Origin: HT1-32 sp040219025
GTDB taxonomy: Bacteria > Pseudomonadota > Alphaproteobacteria > Rhodospirillales > HT1-32
Reading direction: 5' to 3'
DNA length: 64,000 bases
Assembly: GCA_040219025.1 (NCBI GenBank)
Contig: JAVJTE010000009.1
Coordinates: 62,001-126,000 of the forward strand
Positions 41,539-50,512 of this stretch are shown here, one piece after another; the stretch's first letter is position 1; each line of letters starts with the position of its first letter. Made by a program: the position numbers and the translations under genes. The notes beneath the pieces were generated by a model. The model ran no database searches, was not told where the DNA came from, and saw nothing but the letters and a program-made list of their open reading frames with translations.

Positions 41539-42165
41539 ATGCAGATAAGACGTCGCGGCCTGATGCTGGTCCTCTCCTCTCCCTCCGGTGCCGGCAAGAG
41601 CACAATCTCCCGCGCCCTGCTCGACAACGACGACAACCTGACAATGTCGGTGTCGGTCACGACCCGGACACCACGGACATCAGAGGTCGACGGGGTCCAT
41701 TACCATTTCATCGACAAGCCCGAGTTTCAGAATCTGGTCGCCAGTGACGGGCTGCTGGAACATGCAAGGGTGTTCGATAACTACTACGGCACACCCCGGC
41801 TTCAGGTTGAGGAGGCCCTGAAGAAAGGTCGCGACGTTCTGTTCGATATTGACTGGCAGGGAACCCAGCAGCTGTCTGAAAAAGCCCCGAGGGATCTGGT
41901 GCGAGTCTTCGTCATGCCGCCATCGGTCGGTGAACTGGAACGACGGCTGCAAAACCGGGCACAGGACAGCGAAGAGGTGGTCAGGGGACGGATGGCCAAG
42001 GCACTGGACGAAATGTCACACTGGTCAGAATATGATTACGTCATCGTCAATGACGACCTTAACCGCAGCATTTCAAGCGCCCGGTCAATTCTTGCCGCAG
42101 AACGCCTGAAACGCGAGCGCCAGATCGGCCTTGCGGATTTCACCAACGATATGCGGGATCGCTAG
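41539..42165 (+). CDS. gmk: Guanylate kinase
   Basis: 208 residues. P-loop SSPSGAGKSTISRALL near residues 12-27, the GMP-binding TTRTPRTSEVDGVHYHF and the lid region are intact. It phosphorylates GMP to GDP. Convergent with rsmA with only 4 bases between the stops. Confidence 0.96.
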   Translation: MQIRRRGLMLVLSSPSGAGKSTISRALLDNDDNLTMSVSVTTRTPRTSEVDGVHYHFIDKPEFQNLVASDGLLEHARVFDNYYGTPRLQVEEALKKGRDVLFDIDWQGTQQLSEKAPRDLVRVFVMPPSVGELERRLQNRAQDSEEVVRGRMAKALDEMSHWSEYDYVIVNDDLNRSISSARSILAAERLKRERQIGLADFTNDMRDR

Positions 42166-42169
42166 ACGA

Positions 42170-42982
42170 TCAGCCGGCAGTACGGCTCAGGCGAAGAAAA
42201 TCATCGACCGTCAGTTGTTCTGCCCGTGCCGTCGGGTCGATACCGGCAGCGTCCAAGTCGTACCCCTTCAGGCTGGAGCGGACCATCTTGCGACGCTGGT
42301 TGAATGCCCGGGCAACCGTCTGTTCCATTTTCAGAAAGGTTTCTGCATCCGGCGGATTGTCTTTCGGATGCAGCTGAATGATCGCGCTGTCCACCTTCGG
42401 CGGTGGCGTGAAGGCGCGGGCCGGCACATCAAACAGAATTTCCGTATGACAGAGCCACTGGGTCATCACCGACAGCCGGCCGTAATTACCGCTGCCCGGC
42501 GGCGCGGCAATACGCTGTGCGACTTCCTTCTGAAACATGAGTGTCAGACTGTCAAAACGGTCAATATGCCGCAGCCAGCCGATCAGCAACGGCGTTGAAA
42601 TATTATAGGGCAGATTGGCAATAACCCGGCGCGGTGCAGCCCCCAGTTCATGGGTAGCCGTTTTCAGCGCGTCACCTTCAATAATCTGCAGCCGCCCCGG
42701 ACAACAGGCCCCGACATCCTCCAGAATCGGACGAAATCTCAGATCTTTCTCGACGACGACAACATCCGCAGCCCCCGCTGCCAGCAGCGCGCGGGTCAGC
42801 CCGCCCGGTCCCGGACCAATCTCGATACAACTCCCCTGTTGCAGGTCCCCGGCAGCACGGGCAATTCGCCCCGTCAGATTCAGATCCAGCAGAAAATGCT
42901 GACCAAACGACTTTCGTGCCAGCAGACCGTGCATGGCCAGCTGTTCGCGGATCGGCGGCAGATCGTCAAGCCGGACAGTCAT
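42170..42982 (-). CDS. rsmA: 16S rRNA (adenine(1518)-N(6)/adenine(1519)-N(6))-dimethyltransferase
   Basis: 270 residues. KSFGQHFLLDLNL, the SAM motif IEIGPGPGGLTRALL and the catalytic NLPYNIS are present. It dimethylates two adjacent adenines near the 3' end of 16S rRNA. It overlaps pdxA by 4 bases in the conserved surA-pdxA-rsmA order. Confidence 0.96.
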   Translation of the reverse strand: MTVRLDDLPPIREQLAMHGLLARKSFGQHFLLDLNLTGRIARAAGDLQQGSCIEIGPGPGGLTRALLAAGAADVVVVEKDLRFRPILEDVGACCPGRLQIIEGDALKTATHELGAAPRRVIANLPYNISTPLLIGWLRHIDRFDSLTLMFQKEVAQRIAAPPGSGNYGRLSVMTQWLCHTEILFDVPARAFTPPPKVDSAIIQLHPKDNPPDAETFLKMEQTVARAFNQRRKMVRSSLKGYDLDAAGIDPTARAEQLTVDDFLRLSRTAG

Positions 42983-43998
42983 GTCGCCGGTTGCAGGCGG
43001 TTGGCCGCAATGACAGAGGCCAGCCTGATCGCAGCGATCAGGCTTTGCGGGTTGGCGGTGCCGGTCCCCGCAATGTCAAAGGCGGTTCCGTGATCGGGGC
43101 TGGTCCGCACAAAGGGCAAACCCAGGGTCACGTTGACACCGCCATCAAAATCAATCGTCTTCAGCGGAATCAGAGCCTGATCGTGATACATGCAGATCGC
43201 CACATCATAACTGCGGCGGGCGGCGGCATGAAACATCGTATCCGGTGGCATCGGCCCGATCGCTCGAATACCTTCAGATTGCAGAAGTTCCACAGCCGGT
43301 CCGACAATCGTCTGTTCTTCGGTTCCCATCGTGCCACCCTCACCGGCATGCGGATTCAGGCCAGCCACGGCAAGCACCGGATCGGCAATACCGAAATCCT
43401 GCTGTAGTGCCCGATGGGTAATCCGCGCCTTGCGAACAATTGCGTCGACGGACAGGTTGGCCACGGCGTTTTGCAGTGATTCATGGATTGAAACGGGTAC
43501 GACGCGCAATTCACTGTTCGCCAGCATCATCAGCGGCGTCCGGGCGCCGGCAAGTGCCGTCAGGAATTCAGTGTGGCCGGGATAGGTAAATCCGGCATCG
43601 TACAACACGGCCTTGTTGATCGGGTTGGTAACGACCCCGGCTATCTGTCCGGTTATAGCCATCCGGACAGCCGTCTCAATGGCCGAAATGACAGCTTTGC
43701 CGTTGCGGCTGTCACCGTGACCGGGGGTCACCGGATGCGGCAGCCGCTGCGTCAGAACCGGCAGGGCATCCCGAAAGGCCGCATCAGCATCCTGCGGCGT
43801 ATCGATCACAATAACCGGCAGATCCCAACCAAGGTGATCCGCCAGCCGGCGCAGACGATCCGGATCATCAATGACAAAAAAGCAATCGTCACTCTCCCGC
43901 AGCACCTGCCAGGCCCGGATCAGTATCTCACCGCCGATACCGGCAGGCTCGCCCATGGTCACGGCAAGTGGCAGGCGGATATGCGATTGTTGGCTCAG
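42979..43998 (-). CDS. pdxA: 4-hydroxythreonine-4-phosphate dehydrogenase
   Basis: About 339 residues if translation starts at CTG (43998), which overlaps the surA stop (CTGA). Other candidates are GTG at 43962 and ATG at 43956 (325 residues), but the latter falls inside the conserved first strand (PLAVTMGEPAGIGGE). Metal-binding His lie in YPGHTEFLTALAG, LNPHAGEGG and MYHDQALIP. It acts in pyridoxal phosphate synthesis. The true start needs care. Confidence 0.93.
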   Translation of the reverse strand: MSQQSHIRLPLAVTMGEPAGIGGEILIRAWQVLRESDDCFFVIDDPDRLRRLADHLGWDLPVIVIDTPQDADAAFRDALPVLTQRLPHPVTPGHGDSRNGKAVISAIETAVRMAITGQIAGVVTNPINKAVLYDAGFTYPGHTEFLTALAGARTPLMMLANSELRVVPVSIHESLQNAVANLSVDAIVRKARITHRALQQDFGIADPVLAVAGLNPHAGEGGTMGTEEQTIVGPAVELLQSEGIRAIGPMPPDTMFHAAARRSYDVAICMYHDQALIPLKTIDFDGGVNVTLGLPFVRTSPDHGTAFDIAGTGTANPQSLIAAIRLASVIAANRLQPAT

Positions 43999-45278
43999 AG
44001 ACGGATTTCCACAAAAGCCGCGCGGCGCAAATCCTGCAGATAGCGCTCGGCACGCAGTTGCAGACGTTGAAGACGCATACGCTCGCGGACCTGTTCTTCG
44101 GATATCTCGGTTTTTTCTTCCGTACGGTCGCAAACCCGATAGACGGCAATCCCGGCATCTGTACGCACCGGCCGACTTGTCTGACCGGCCGCCAGCTGTC
44201 CGACCACACTGGCAATCGCCGTCGGCATTTCCCGCAGCTGCAATTTACCGAGCGGCCCGGAAAGTGACGAGCCAAGCTGCTGGCCCAGCTTCCCGAAATG
44301 TTCACAGCTTGTTGCCTGTCCCGCAATCTGGCCGGCTATTCCTCTTGCCCGGTCAATATCTGTTTCGCCGGCATTAGCCGGCAATTCGATTATTGCCTGG
44401 CTCAGATCGATGGTGACCGCGGGCGTGCCGCCAATCATCTGGCGACCATTCAGGCGCAGGATGGCCAATCCGCCCAGGGTCTCGATCGGTCCGGCAATCT
44501 CTCCCGGCTCAAGACGATTCAGCGCTTCCTCAACCTCCGGCTCGGTGTCGCCCGGCGCGACCCAGCCAACCTGGCCACCCTCCGAGGCATAGCCGGACTC
44601 AGAGAACTGTCGCGCCACTTCTTCAAAAGGAGCCCCGTTGCGAACCTGACTGATCAGACGATCTGCCAGTTGCTCTACGGCTGCCCGGTCAGCTGGCGGG
44701 GCGAGCGAGAGAAATATTTCACTATAATTATTTTCGGGCTTGCCCATGATCGACCGGAAACGCTCGGTCGCTTCCCGGACCTCAACATCGTCCAGCGTAA
44801 TCTGGCTGGCAATCCGACGTCCAACGATCTTGTTCCAGGCAATGTCGGCACGTATCTGGTCCATCACAGAATCAAACGGAACGCCTTTCGACTCCATCTC
44901 CTGCCGGAACTGGCCTTCAGGTATACTGTTTCGTTTTTCGATAACCGATGTGGCGATGCTGATATCGGATGGGGTGACGGCGATATCGAGCCGCTTGGCT
45001 TCCTGCAGCTTGAGCTGCTCATCAATCAGTGTTCGCAAGACCTGTGGTGCAATACGCTGGCGCACCTCATTGGTCGGCGGCAGCGAACTTGATCTCACAA
45101 TCATCTCGACCCTTGAGCCGAGATCAAGTGTAGAGATGATGTCATCATTGACGACAGCCGCAACACGGAAATTCTGGGCGAGCGCCTGATTACCCGGCAC
45201 ATTCAGCACCGGGAGACACACCGCAGCGAGAAACGCCACAGCACCTCCGGTAGTGATCTGCCTGACAATATCCCGCAT
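43995..45278 (-). CDS. surA: Periplasmic peptidyl-prolyl isomerase/chaperone SurA
   Basis: 427 residues. Signal peptide of about 34 residues (ends NQALAQNFRVAAVVNDD), N-terminal SurA helical domain to ~170, then one parvulin domain (about 175-280: SEIFLSLAPP, GGQVGWVAPGD) and a C-terminal region. It escorts outer-membrane proteins such as LptD, whose gene is directly upstream and overlaps by one base. Confidence 0.93.
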   Translation of the reverse strand: MRDIVRQITTGGAVAFLAAVCLPVLNVPGNQALAQNFRVAAVVNDDIISTLDLGSRVEMIVRSSSLPPTNEVRQRIAPQVLRTLIDEQLKLQEAKRLDIAVTPSDISIATSVIEKRNSIPEGQFRQEMESKGVPFDSVMDQIRADIAWNKIVGRRIASQITLDDVEVREATERFRSIMGKPENNYSEIFLSLAPPADRAAVEQLADRLISQVRNGAPFEEVARQFSESGYASEGGQVGWVAPGDTEPEVEEALNRLEPGEIAGPIETLGGLAILRLNGRQMIGGTPAVTIDLSQAIIELPANAGETDIDRARGIAGQIAGQATSCEHFGKLGQQLGSSLSGPLGKLQLREMPTAIASVVGQLAAGQTSRPVRTDAGIAVYRVCDRTEEKTEISEEQVRERMRLQRLQLRAERYLQDLRRAAFVEIRL

Positions 45279-47422
45279 TACCCGACCGGACTCCCTACTT
45301 CACCAAGGTTTTTGAACAGGAACCGTAACATGAATGTATCGTCGGCGTTCACATCGCGATCCCGCGTAAAGCTCCGGATATAGTCTGCCGAAAATCCGAA
45401 GCATTCATCTTCGTAACTGAGTCCGGCACCGATGCGAAGCCACCCACCGTCCGCAGACAAATCGCGACGGCCATCGGCTCTTGCGGTCCAGTGTTTCGAA
45501 AGCTGGCTTCTCGCGTTCAGCGAGACTTCCTCGCGTGCGCCGAACTCGTCACCAACGCCCTGCCGTTCAACCTGAATATAGTTCAGGCCGATGGACAAAG
45601 CACGTTCACCACCTGAAAAACCGATTTCCTGACGCTGGGGCTCCAGATTTTCCTTCGACAGACGGAACCGGTAGAGGAATGAAAGCGAGTTGGTTGGAGC
45701 CACTTCAACCCGTCCGACCAGATCAGAGAAATGCTGCTGCAATCCACTCTCTGGCGTAAAGGTGTCATCTTCCTTCACCCGGAAGCTTTGGCCGACAAGC
45801 ACTTCGGTCCGGCCACCGCCATTCCCGTACCATCCCCAGTTCATGCCGTAATTGAGTCTCGGGCCACCTTCTACTCGATCGTAACCGGTAAACCGGTTGG
45901 CACTGAACAGATTGGTGTCATCAAATTCAAAGTTCTGGCTGTCTTCATTCGGAACGTCGGATGGATTGCCTCCGTACGGTGCCACGACGGCTGATGCCAT
46001 TGGCTTGATAATCTGATGCGCACCCTGTTGATCACGGACCAGGGGCCAGGACCAGTTCACCGACGCCTGCGGGAAAACACGACCGGTAACCCCGTTATCC
46101 GTTACGCCATTACCAACATTCACGTCATTCACGTGGTAGAGATCAGACTGCACAGTTGCACTGACCACCACCTCGTCACCCAACGGGCCGGTATAGGGCA
46201 TGCTCCAGCCGCCTTTCAGCGACATACGACGGCTATCCGCACCATCACTGCGCTGCAGAACCTGGGTATTGGCATTGAAGGTGAAATATCTGCCACTTCC
46301 TTCTGTCGGTTCCCCGACAAAATCATACTGGGCAACCGGCAGAACCAGCGGCGCCTCACCCGGATCATCATCTTCCCGAAGTCCCTGATAGGCATAGGCC
46401 GAGGCCGAAGCATACCGGCGGCCACTAAATCCTTCGACATAGGCTCGTGACGTCAGGTCGTCTTCACCTGACAGTCTGTAGCGGTCAAGGTAAGTGTCAT
46501 CCGTCGAACGTTCGACATCCAGTCCCCAGCGCCAGGTTTCATCGATGTCAAAGCGGGTTTTCGAAAACACATGGCCACGAACATCATCATGGCTGTCTTC
46601 CGTAATACTGGTTTCGATATCAAACCGACCCTTCATGCCCCGCCAGCGATATTCCGCCAGACCCGCGACCCCTTCCTGAGAAGTTATGATCGGTGTGAAT
46701 GTCGCGTCTTCGTTCTCGTTAATATTCCAGAAATACGGGGTCTGGGTGAAGAAGCCGAGATCAGAATTATTCCCGAAGGTCGGGGCCAGAAAACCGCTTC
46801 TGCGCTTAACGGTAGGGTCCGGATGCTGAAAATAGGGCAGATACAGAAACGGAATGCCGTAGAACTCCATCACCGCGTCATAATACTCGATCGTCTGCTC
46901 TTTCTGGTCATGGTTGACCTCGGCAGCGCGTATCTGCCAGAGCGGTGCCGCCTCCGGATCGTTCTTGCACAGTTCGCAGGGCGAATAGACGGCCCGTTTC
47001 AACTCGGTCAGATTACCATCAGTCCGGCGGCCGCCACGAGCCGCAAACCGTGAATTATCCGACATCAAAATCCTGATTTCCGTCACCACGCCAGTTTTCA
47101 GATCTCCGCTCAGTTCAATCTTCTCGGCAAACATCACGTCACCTGACGGCTCCAGCAGAGAGATATTGCCGAAGGCTGTCACCACATCCTGTTTACGATC
47201 ATAGGAAATCAGGTCTGCCAGAAGGGTGCGACCGCCCTGCACGATTTCCACATTGCCGCGGGCTGTGACGATCTCAAGCTGGTCATCATACAGCACCTCA
47301 TCCGCAGAAAAGACGGCAGGATCCGTCGCGGATGGCGGCTGGTTCTGCGCACGGGAGGCGGTTCCGGCAAAAGAAACCACCAGCACTACAAGCGTTAACC
47401 ATAACAAGGACTTACTTATCAT
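45278..47422 (-). CDS. lptD: LPS-assembly protein LptD
   Basis: 714 residues from the ATG at 47422, which begins a signal peptide (cleavage near ASRAQNQPP). The N-terminal OstA-like domain (about 40-150: FSADEVLYDDQLEIVTARGNVEI) receives LPS; the rest is the large beta-barrel with alternating aromatic strands. Cysteines in SPCELCKND and EDECFGF are in the regions that form disulfides in LptD. It inserts LPS into the outer leaflet. Two bases separate it from lptG. Confidence 0.93.
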   Translation of the reverse strand: MISKSLLWLTLVVLVVSFAGTASRAQNQPPSATDPAVFSADEVLYDDQLEIVTARGNVEIVQGGRTLLADLISYDRKQDVVTAFGNISLLEPSGDVMFAEKIELSGDLKTGVVTEIRILMSDNSRFAARGGRRTDGNLTELKRAVYSPCELCKNDPEAAPLWQIRAAEVNHDQKEQTIEYYDAVMEFYGIPFLYLPYFQHPDPTVKRRSGFLAPTFGNNSDLGFFTQTPYFWNINENEDATFTPIITSQEGVAGLAEYRWRGMKGRFDIETSITEDSHDDVRGHVFSKTRFDIDETWRWGLDVERSTDDTYLDRYRLSGEDDLTSRAYVEGFSGRRYASASAYAYQGLREDDDPGEAPLVLPVAQYDFVGEPTEGSGRYFTFNANTQVLQRSDGADSRRMSLKGGWSMPYTGPLGDEVVVSATVQSDLYHVNDVNVGNGVTDNGVTGRVFPQASVNWSWPLVRDQQGAHQIIKPMASAVVAPYGGNPSDVPNEDSQNFEFDDTNLFSANRFTGYDRVEGGPRLNYGMNWGWYGNGGGRTEVLVGQSFRVKEDDTFTPESGLQQHFSDLVGRVEVAPTNSLSFLYRFRLSKENLEPQRQEIGFSGGERALSIGLNYIQVERQGVGDEFGAREEVSLNARSQLSKHWTARADGRRDLSADGGWLRIGAGLSYEDECFGFSADYIRSFTRDRDVNADDTFMLRFLFKNLGEVGSPVG

Positions 47423-47424
47423 CC

Positions 47425-48549
47425 CTAACCATCTTCCAGATGAAACAAGAGCGCAAGCCCCAGCAAACTGCTGACCCCTGCCGGGGACCATGCAGCCAAT
47501 ATGATCGGGATACTTTCAGACAGCCCGAGTGCGCGGGTTATATCCGAGAAAACAAACAACAGAAAGCCGGCACTGACACCTCCGACAACAAGAAATCCGG
47601 CAGAGGTCCTCAAGGTCAGACGCAACGAGAAAGCCGCTGCAATCAGCACCATCGCGCAGAGCAACAGCGGTGTCGACAGCAGGGCCTGAAGGTGCAGCCG
47701 GTGTCGAAGCGCCGAAAATCCGGCTGTCTCAAGCACCTCGATGAAGCCGGGCAATGACCAGAAAGACATTGTTTCGGGCGTCGCAAAGCTGTCCTGAATC
47801 TTGCCGAGCGTCAGATCCGTGTCAATGAAATGCTCATCCAGAAAAACCGACCGCTTGTCCTGTGTCGGGTCGCGGGTCCAGACATCCTGCAGATACCAGA
47901 ACCCGTCCCCGAGCTGCGCAAACTTGGCATCCAGCCGAAGCGTGAATTCATCGGCAATATTGAACCGGTATATCGTCACATCCGTCAGCTCGACATCAAC
48001 GCCCTGCTGATAAACCCTCTTTGCATGGATGACATCCTGTCCCAGATCACTGCCCTGACGCAGCCAGAAGCCGGACCCGGAGATATCCAGCGCATTGCTG
48101 ATTCCCCGGAAGAAGCGGTTTTCCAGCTGTTCGTAATGGGACAGCATCAGCGACGAAAGCGGATTGAGTACGGCTGTCTGCAGCATCCCGATCGCGACCG
48201 CCCCGATCAGCGGCGGCAGGATCAGCTGCCAGACCGACACGCCTGCAGCACGGGCGACGATCAGTTCATGATACCGCGTCAGCCGCCAGAAACAGGCCAT
48301 CCCGCCAAACAAAATCGCGAATGGCACAATCCGCATCCCCAGATGCGGCAGTTTCATCAGGGTCATCTGTGCCACCAGACCGACACTGACATCCGGCCGG
48401 GACGATGCCCGCCGCATCAGTTCAATAAAATCAAACAGGAAAATGATCCCGAGCAGGATCAGCAACACACTGAGAACATGGAACAGAAACTGCCAGCCGA
48501 TATAGACCGAGAGAACAGCAGACAGTTTTCGTGATGAAGACGATGCCAT
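47425..48549 (-). CDS. lptG: LPS export ABC transporter permease LptG
   Basis: 374 residues. YjgP/YjgQ family: three membrane segments, a periplasmic beta-jellyroll-like domain (about 140-265) and three more segments. RMVPFAILFG-type text (RIVPFAILFGGMACFWRL) is diagnostic. It partners LptF and LptB to extract LPS from the inner membrane. It starts 3 bases after lptF. Confidence 0.93.
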   Translation of the reverse strand: MASSSSRKLSAVLSVYIGWQFLFHVLSVLLILLGIIFLFDFIELMRRASSRPDVSVGLVAQMTLMKLPHLGMRIVPFAILFGGMACFWRLTRYHELIVARAAGVSVWQLILPPLIGAVAIGMLQTAVLNPLSSLMLSHYEQLENRFFRGISNALDISGSGFWLRQGSDLGQDVIHAKRVYQQGVDVELTDVTIYRFNIADEFTLRLDAKFAQLGDGFWYLQDVWTRDPTQDKRSVFLDEHFIDTDLTLGKIQDSFATPETMSFWSLPGFIEVLETAGFSALRHRLHLQALLSTPLLLCAMVLIAAAFSLRLTLRTSAGFLVVGGVSAGFLLFVFSDITRALGLSESIPIILAAWSPAGVSSLLGLALLFHLEDG

Positions 48550-48552
48550 CGG

Positions 48553-49683
48553 TCACGACCCTCCGAGGAAGACGCGGACCAGGCGGGGTGGCGATAATCG
48601 TGAACTCGAGGAATGGATCAGCAGAACAGCCAGAATGATCGGAATCACAGCTGCGATATAGAGTAGCGGCACCAGAGCCAAATTCTTGGCAGCCAGGGTC
48701 GACAGACCGAGATCGCCGGACATCAGAAAGATCACCATGCCAACGGCCAGCAGGACACGCTCAACATGCCCTCTCCGGCTGAACTGTCCGGTCAGCAACA
48801 GGGCCAGACCAATCAGCGTATAGGCGAACACAGACAGGGGGGTATATATCCGCCGGTGCGCTTCAACCCGCATCCGGCCGAAATCACGCTCGCCGACGCT
48901 TTCAGGCGTGACAGAGAACAATTCGCCGATACTCCGCTCCCTCGGCTCCCGGTATCGTTCTTCCTGTTCCTTGCCCCCGCTGCCGCCGAACTCCAGGGTG
49001 TAGCTGTCGAAACTGCCGAAATTATAACGGTTGCTTGGCTGCTCAACCCGCTGAATACTGCCCTTGCCAAGGACAACCCGGGGACCGGTTGCGGTTTGAA
49101 TCAAGGCTCCCCGCGATGCGATATAGGTGGTTGGACGGGTATCGTCCCGGCTGTCATGCACCATGATCCCGATCAGTTCACCGGACGCAGAGCGCTCCTG
49201 AACGAACACCATCACACCGCTACGAATTTCGTTGAATACGCCTTCGCGAAGGAAAATCTGTGCTTCGTCCTGACGAATATCCCACTGCATCATCCGGAAC
49301 TGTTTATAGGCCTCCGGTGTGATGTAGAGATTCAGCGCATATGAGACGAAACTGGTCAGCAGCGCGACAAGCAGCGCTGCGGACGAAATCGACCAGTTCG
49401 ACAGTCCCGCCGTCCGCATGATGACCAGTTCGCGGTCAACAATCAGCTTGTTGTAGGTAAACAGCACCACCGCAAACAACGAGATCGGGAGGATGATGAC
49501 CAGAAAATTGGGCAGCAACAGCAGTGTCATCGTCAGGAAGGTTGTCAGTGACAGTCCCCGCGTCACGATCAGTTCAATGATCCGCAGACTCTGGATCAGC
49601 CAGATCACGCCGGTCAGCCCGGCGGCAACCATTAATGTTCCCGCAACCAGCTGGCGCGTGATATATCGGTCGAGGCTTTTCAT
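48553..49683 (-). CDS. lptF: LPS export ABC transporter permease LptF
   Basis: 376 residues from the ATG at 49683 (MKSLDRYITRQLVAGTL); the upstream extension is not membrane-like. Same architecture as LptG: VILPISLFAVVLFTYNKLIVDRELVIMRTAG in the first half and a periplasmic domain from ~130 to 260. First gene of lptF-lptG-lptD-surA-pdxA-rsmA. Divergent from the BON lipoprotein. Confidence 0.94.
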   Translation of the reverse strand: MKSLDRYITRQLVAGTLMVAAGLTGVIWLIQSLRIIELIVTRGLSLTTFLTMTLLLLPNFLVIILPISLFAVVLFTYNKLIVDRELVIMRTAGLSNWSISSAALLVALLTSFVSYALNLYITPEAYKQFRMMQWDIRQDEAQIFLREGVFNEIRSGVMVFVQERSASGELIGIMVHDSRDDTRPTTYIASRGALIQTATGPRVVLGKGSIQRVEQPSNRYNFGSFDSYTLEFGGSGGKEQEERYREPRERSIGELFSVTPESVGERDFGRMRVEAHRRIYTPLSVFAYTLIGLALLLTGQFSRRGHVERVLLAVGMVIFLMSGDLGLSTLAAKNLALVPLLYIAAVIPIILAVLLIHSSSSRLSPPRLVRVFLGGS

Positions 49684-49836
49684 TTCCGAAACAGTCGCGC
49701 GAACAAATTTCTGCCGTGTTTGGAACCTATACCCGGATTCAGGCGTTCTTCCCGCAATACATCCGGCGTTTCGAAGATTGTAACGAACCACTCCTAACGA
49801 TGCACGCCACATATCGATTTTGAAGGAACAGACAAC

Positions 49837-50421
49837 ATGACATCCCCCCTGCGACAGACCGGACTTCTCCGAATCAGTGCAGCACTTGCTGCAACCCTGC
49901 TGGTGGCAGCCTGCCAGACCACTTCACTGAGCGGCGCTTCCTCTGTCATCGAGTATCGTACAAATGCGGAAGTTCTCGACGATAAATCTGTCGAAGCGAA
50001 AATCAACAAGGGCGTTGAAGATCTCTCGACCCAGTATGTCATGGATGTGAAGACCGACGCCTATGGCGGACGTGTTCTGCTGACCGGAACAGCCGGCGCG
50101 GCGAATGCCAAGGAAAGCGTCGAGCGGGTTGCCCGGTCAACACCGGAAGTCAAAACCGTCCATAACGAAATTCAGGTCTCCGGTGAGGAAAGTGCTACCC
50201 GTGACCTGACCATTGCCGGTAAACTGAAGACCAAGCTGCTGGCGACCAAGGGTGTCAGTTCAAACAACTACACCATTCGTGTCGTTAATGCGGTGGTCTA
50301 TATCATCGGTGTCGCGGAGTCCGACGCAGAATTCAACACCGTACTGAACGTTGCGCGCAACATTGCCGACGTGAAGCGGGTGGTGAATTACATCAACATC
50401 GACTCATCACGGGCCAGTTGA
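49837..50421 (+). CDS. BON-domain lipoprotein, DolP/OsmY-like
   Basis: 194 residues with a signal peptide ending in LVAAC (lipobox). Two BON domains follow (about 50-117 and 122-190), with GGRVLLTGTAG and NAVVYIIGVAES as repeated cores. Two-BON lipoproteins such as DolP keep the outer membrane intact. Its position divergent from lptF supports an envelope role. Confidence 0.9.
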   Translation: MTSPLRQTGLLRISAALAATLLVAACQTTSLSGASSVIEYRTNAEVLDDKSVEAKINKGVEDLSTQYVMDVKTDAYGGRVLLTGTAGAANAKESVERVARSTPEVKTVHNEIQVSGEESATRDLTIAGKLKTKLLATKGVSSNNYTIRVVNAVVYIIGVAESDAEFNTVLNVARNIADVKRVVNYINIDSSRAS

Positions 50422-50430
50422 TCCGGGCTC

Positions 50431-50461
50431 ACGGATGCCGGAGGCTTCCTCCGGCATCCGT
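50431..50461. terminator. Strong bidirectional hairpin
   Basis: Fourteen-base perfect arms (ACGGATGCCGGAGG and complement) with a 3-base loop between the convergent BON gene and acyl-CoA dehydrogenase. Confidence 0.75.
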
Positions 50462-50512
50462 CGCTGTTACCTTACCCTGCCGGTCTGCATAACTACCCCC
50501 GGTGAAACCGGA

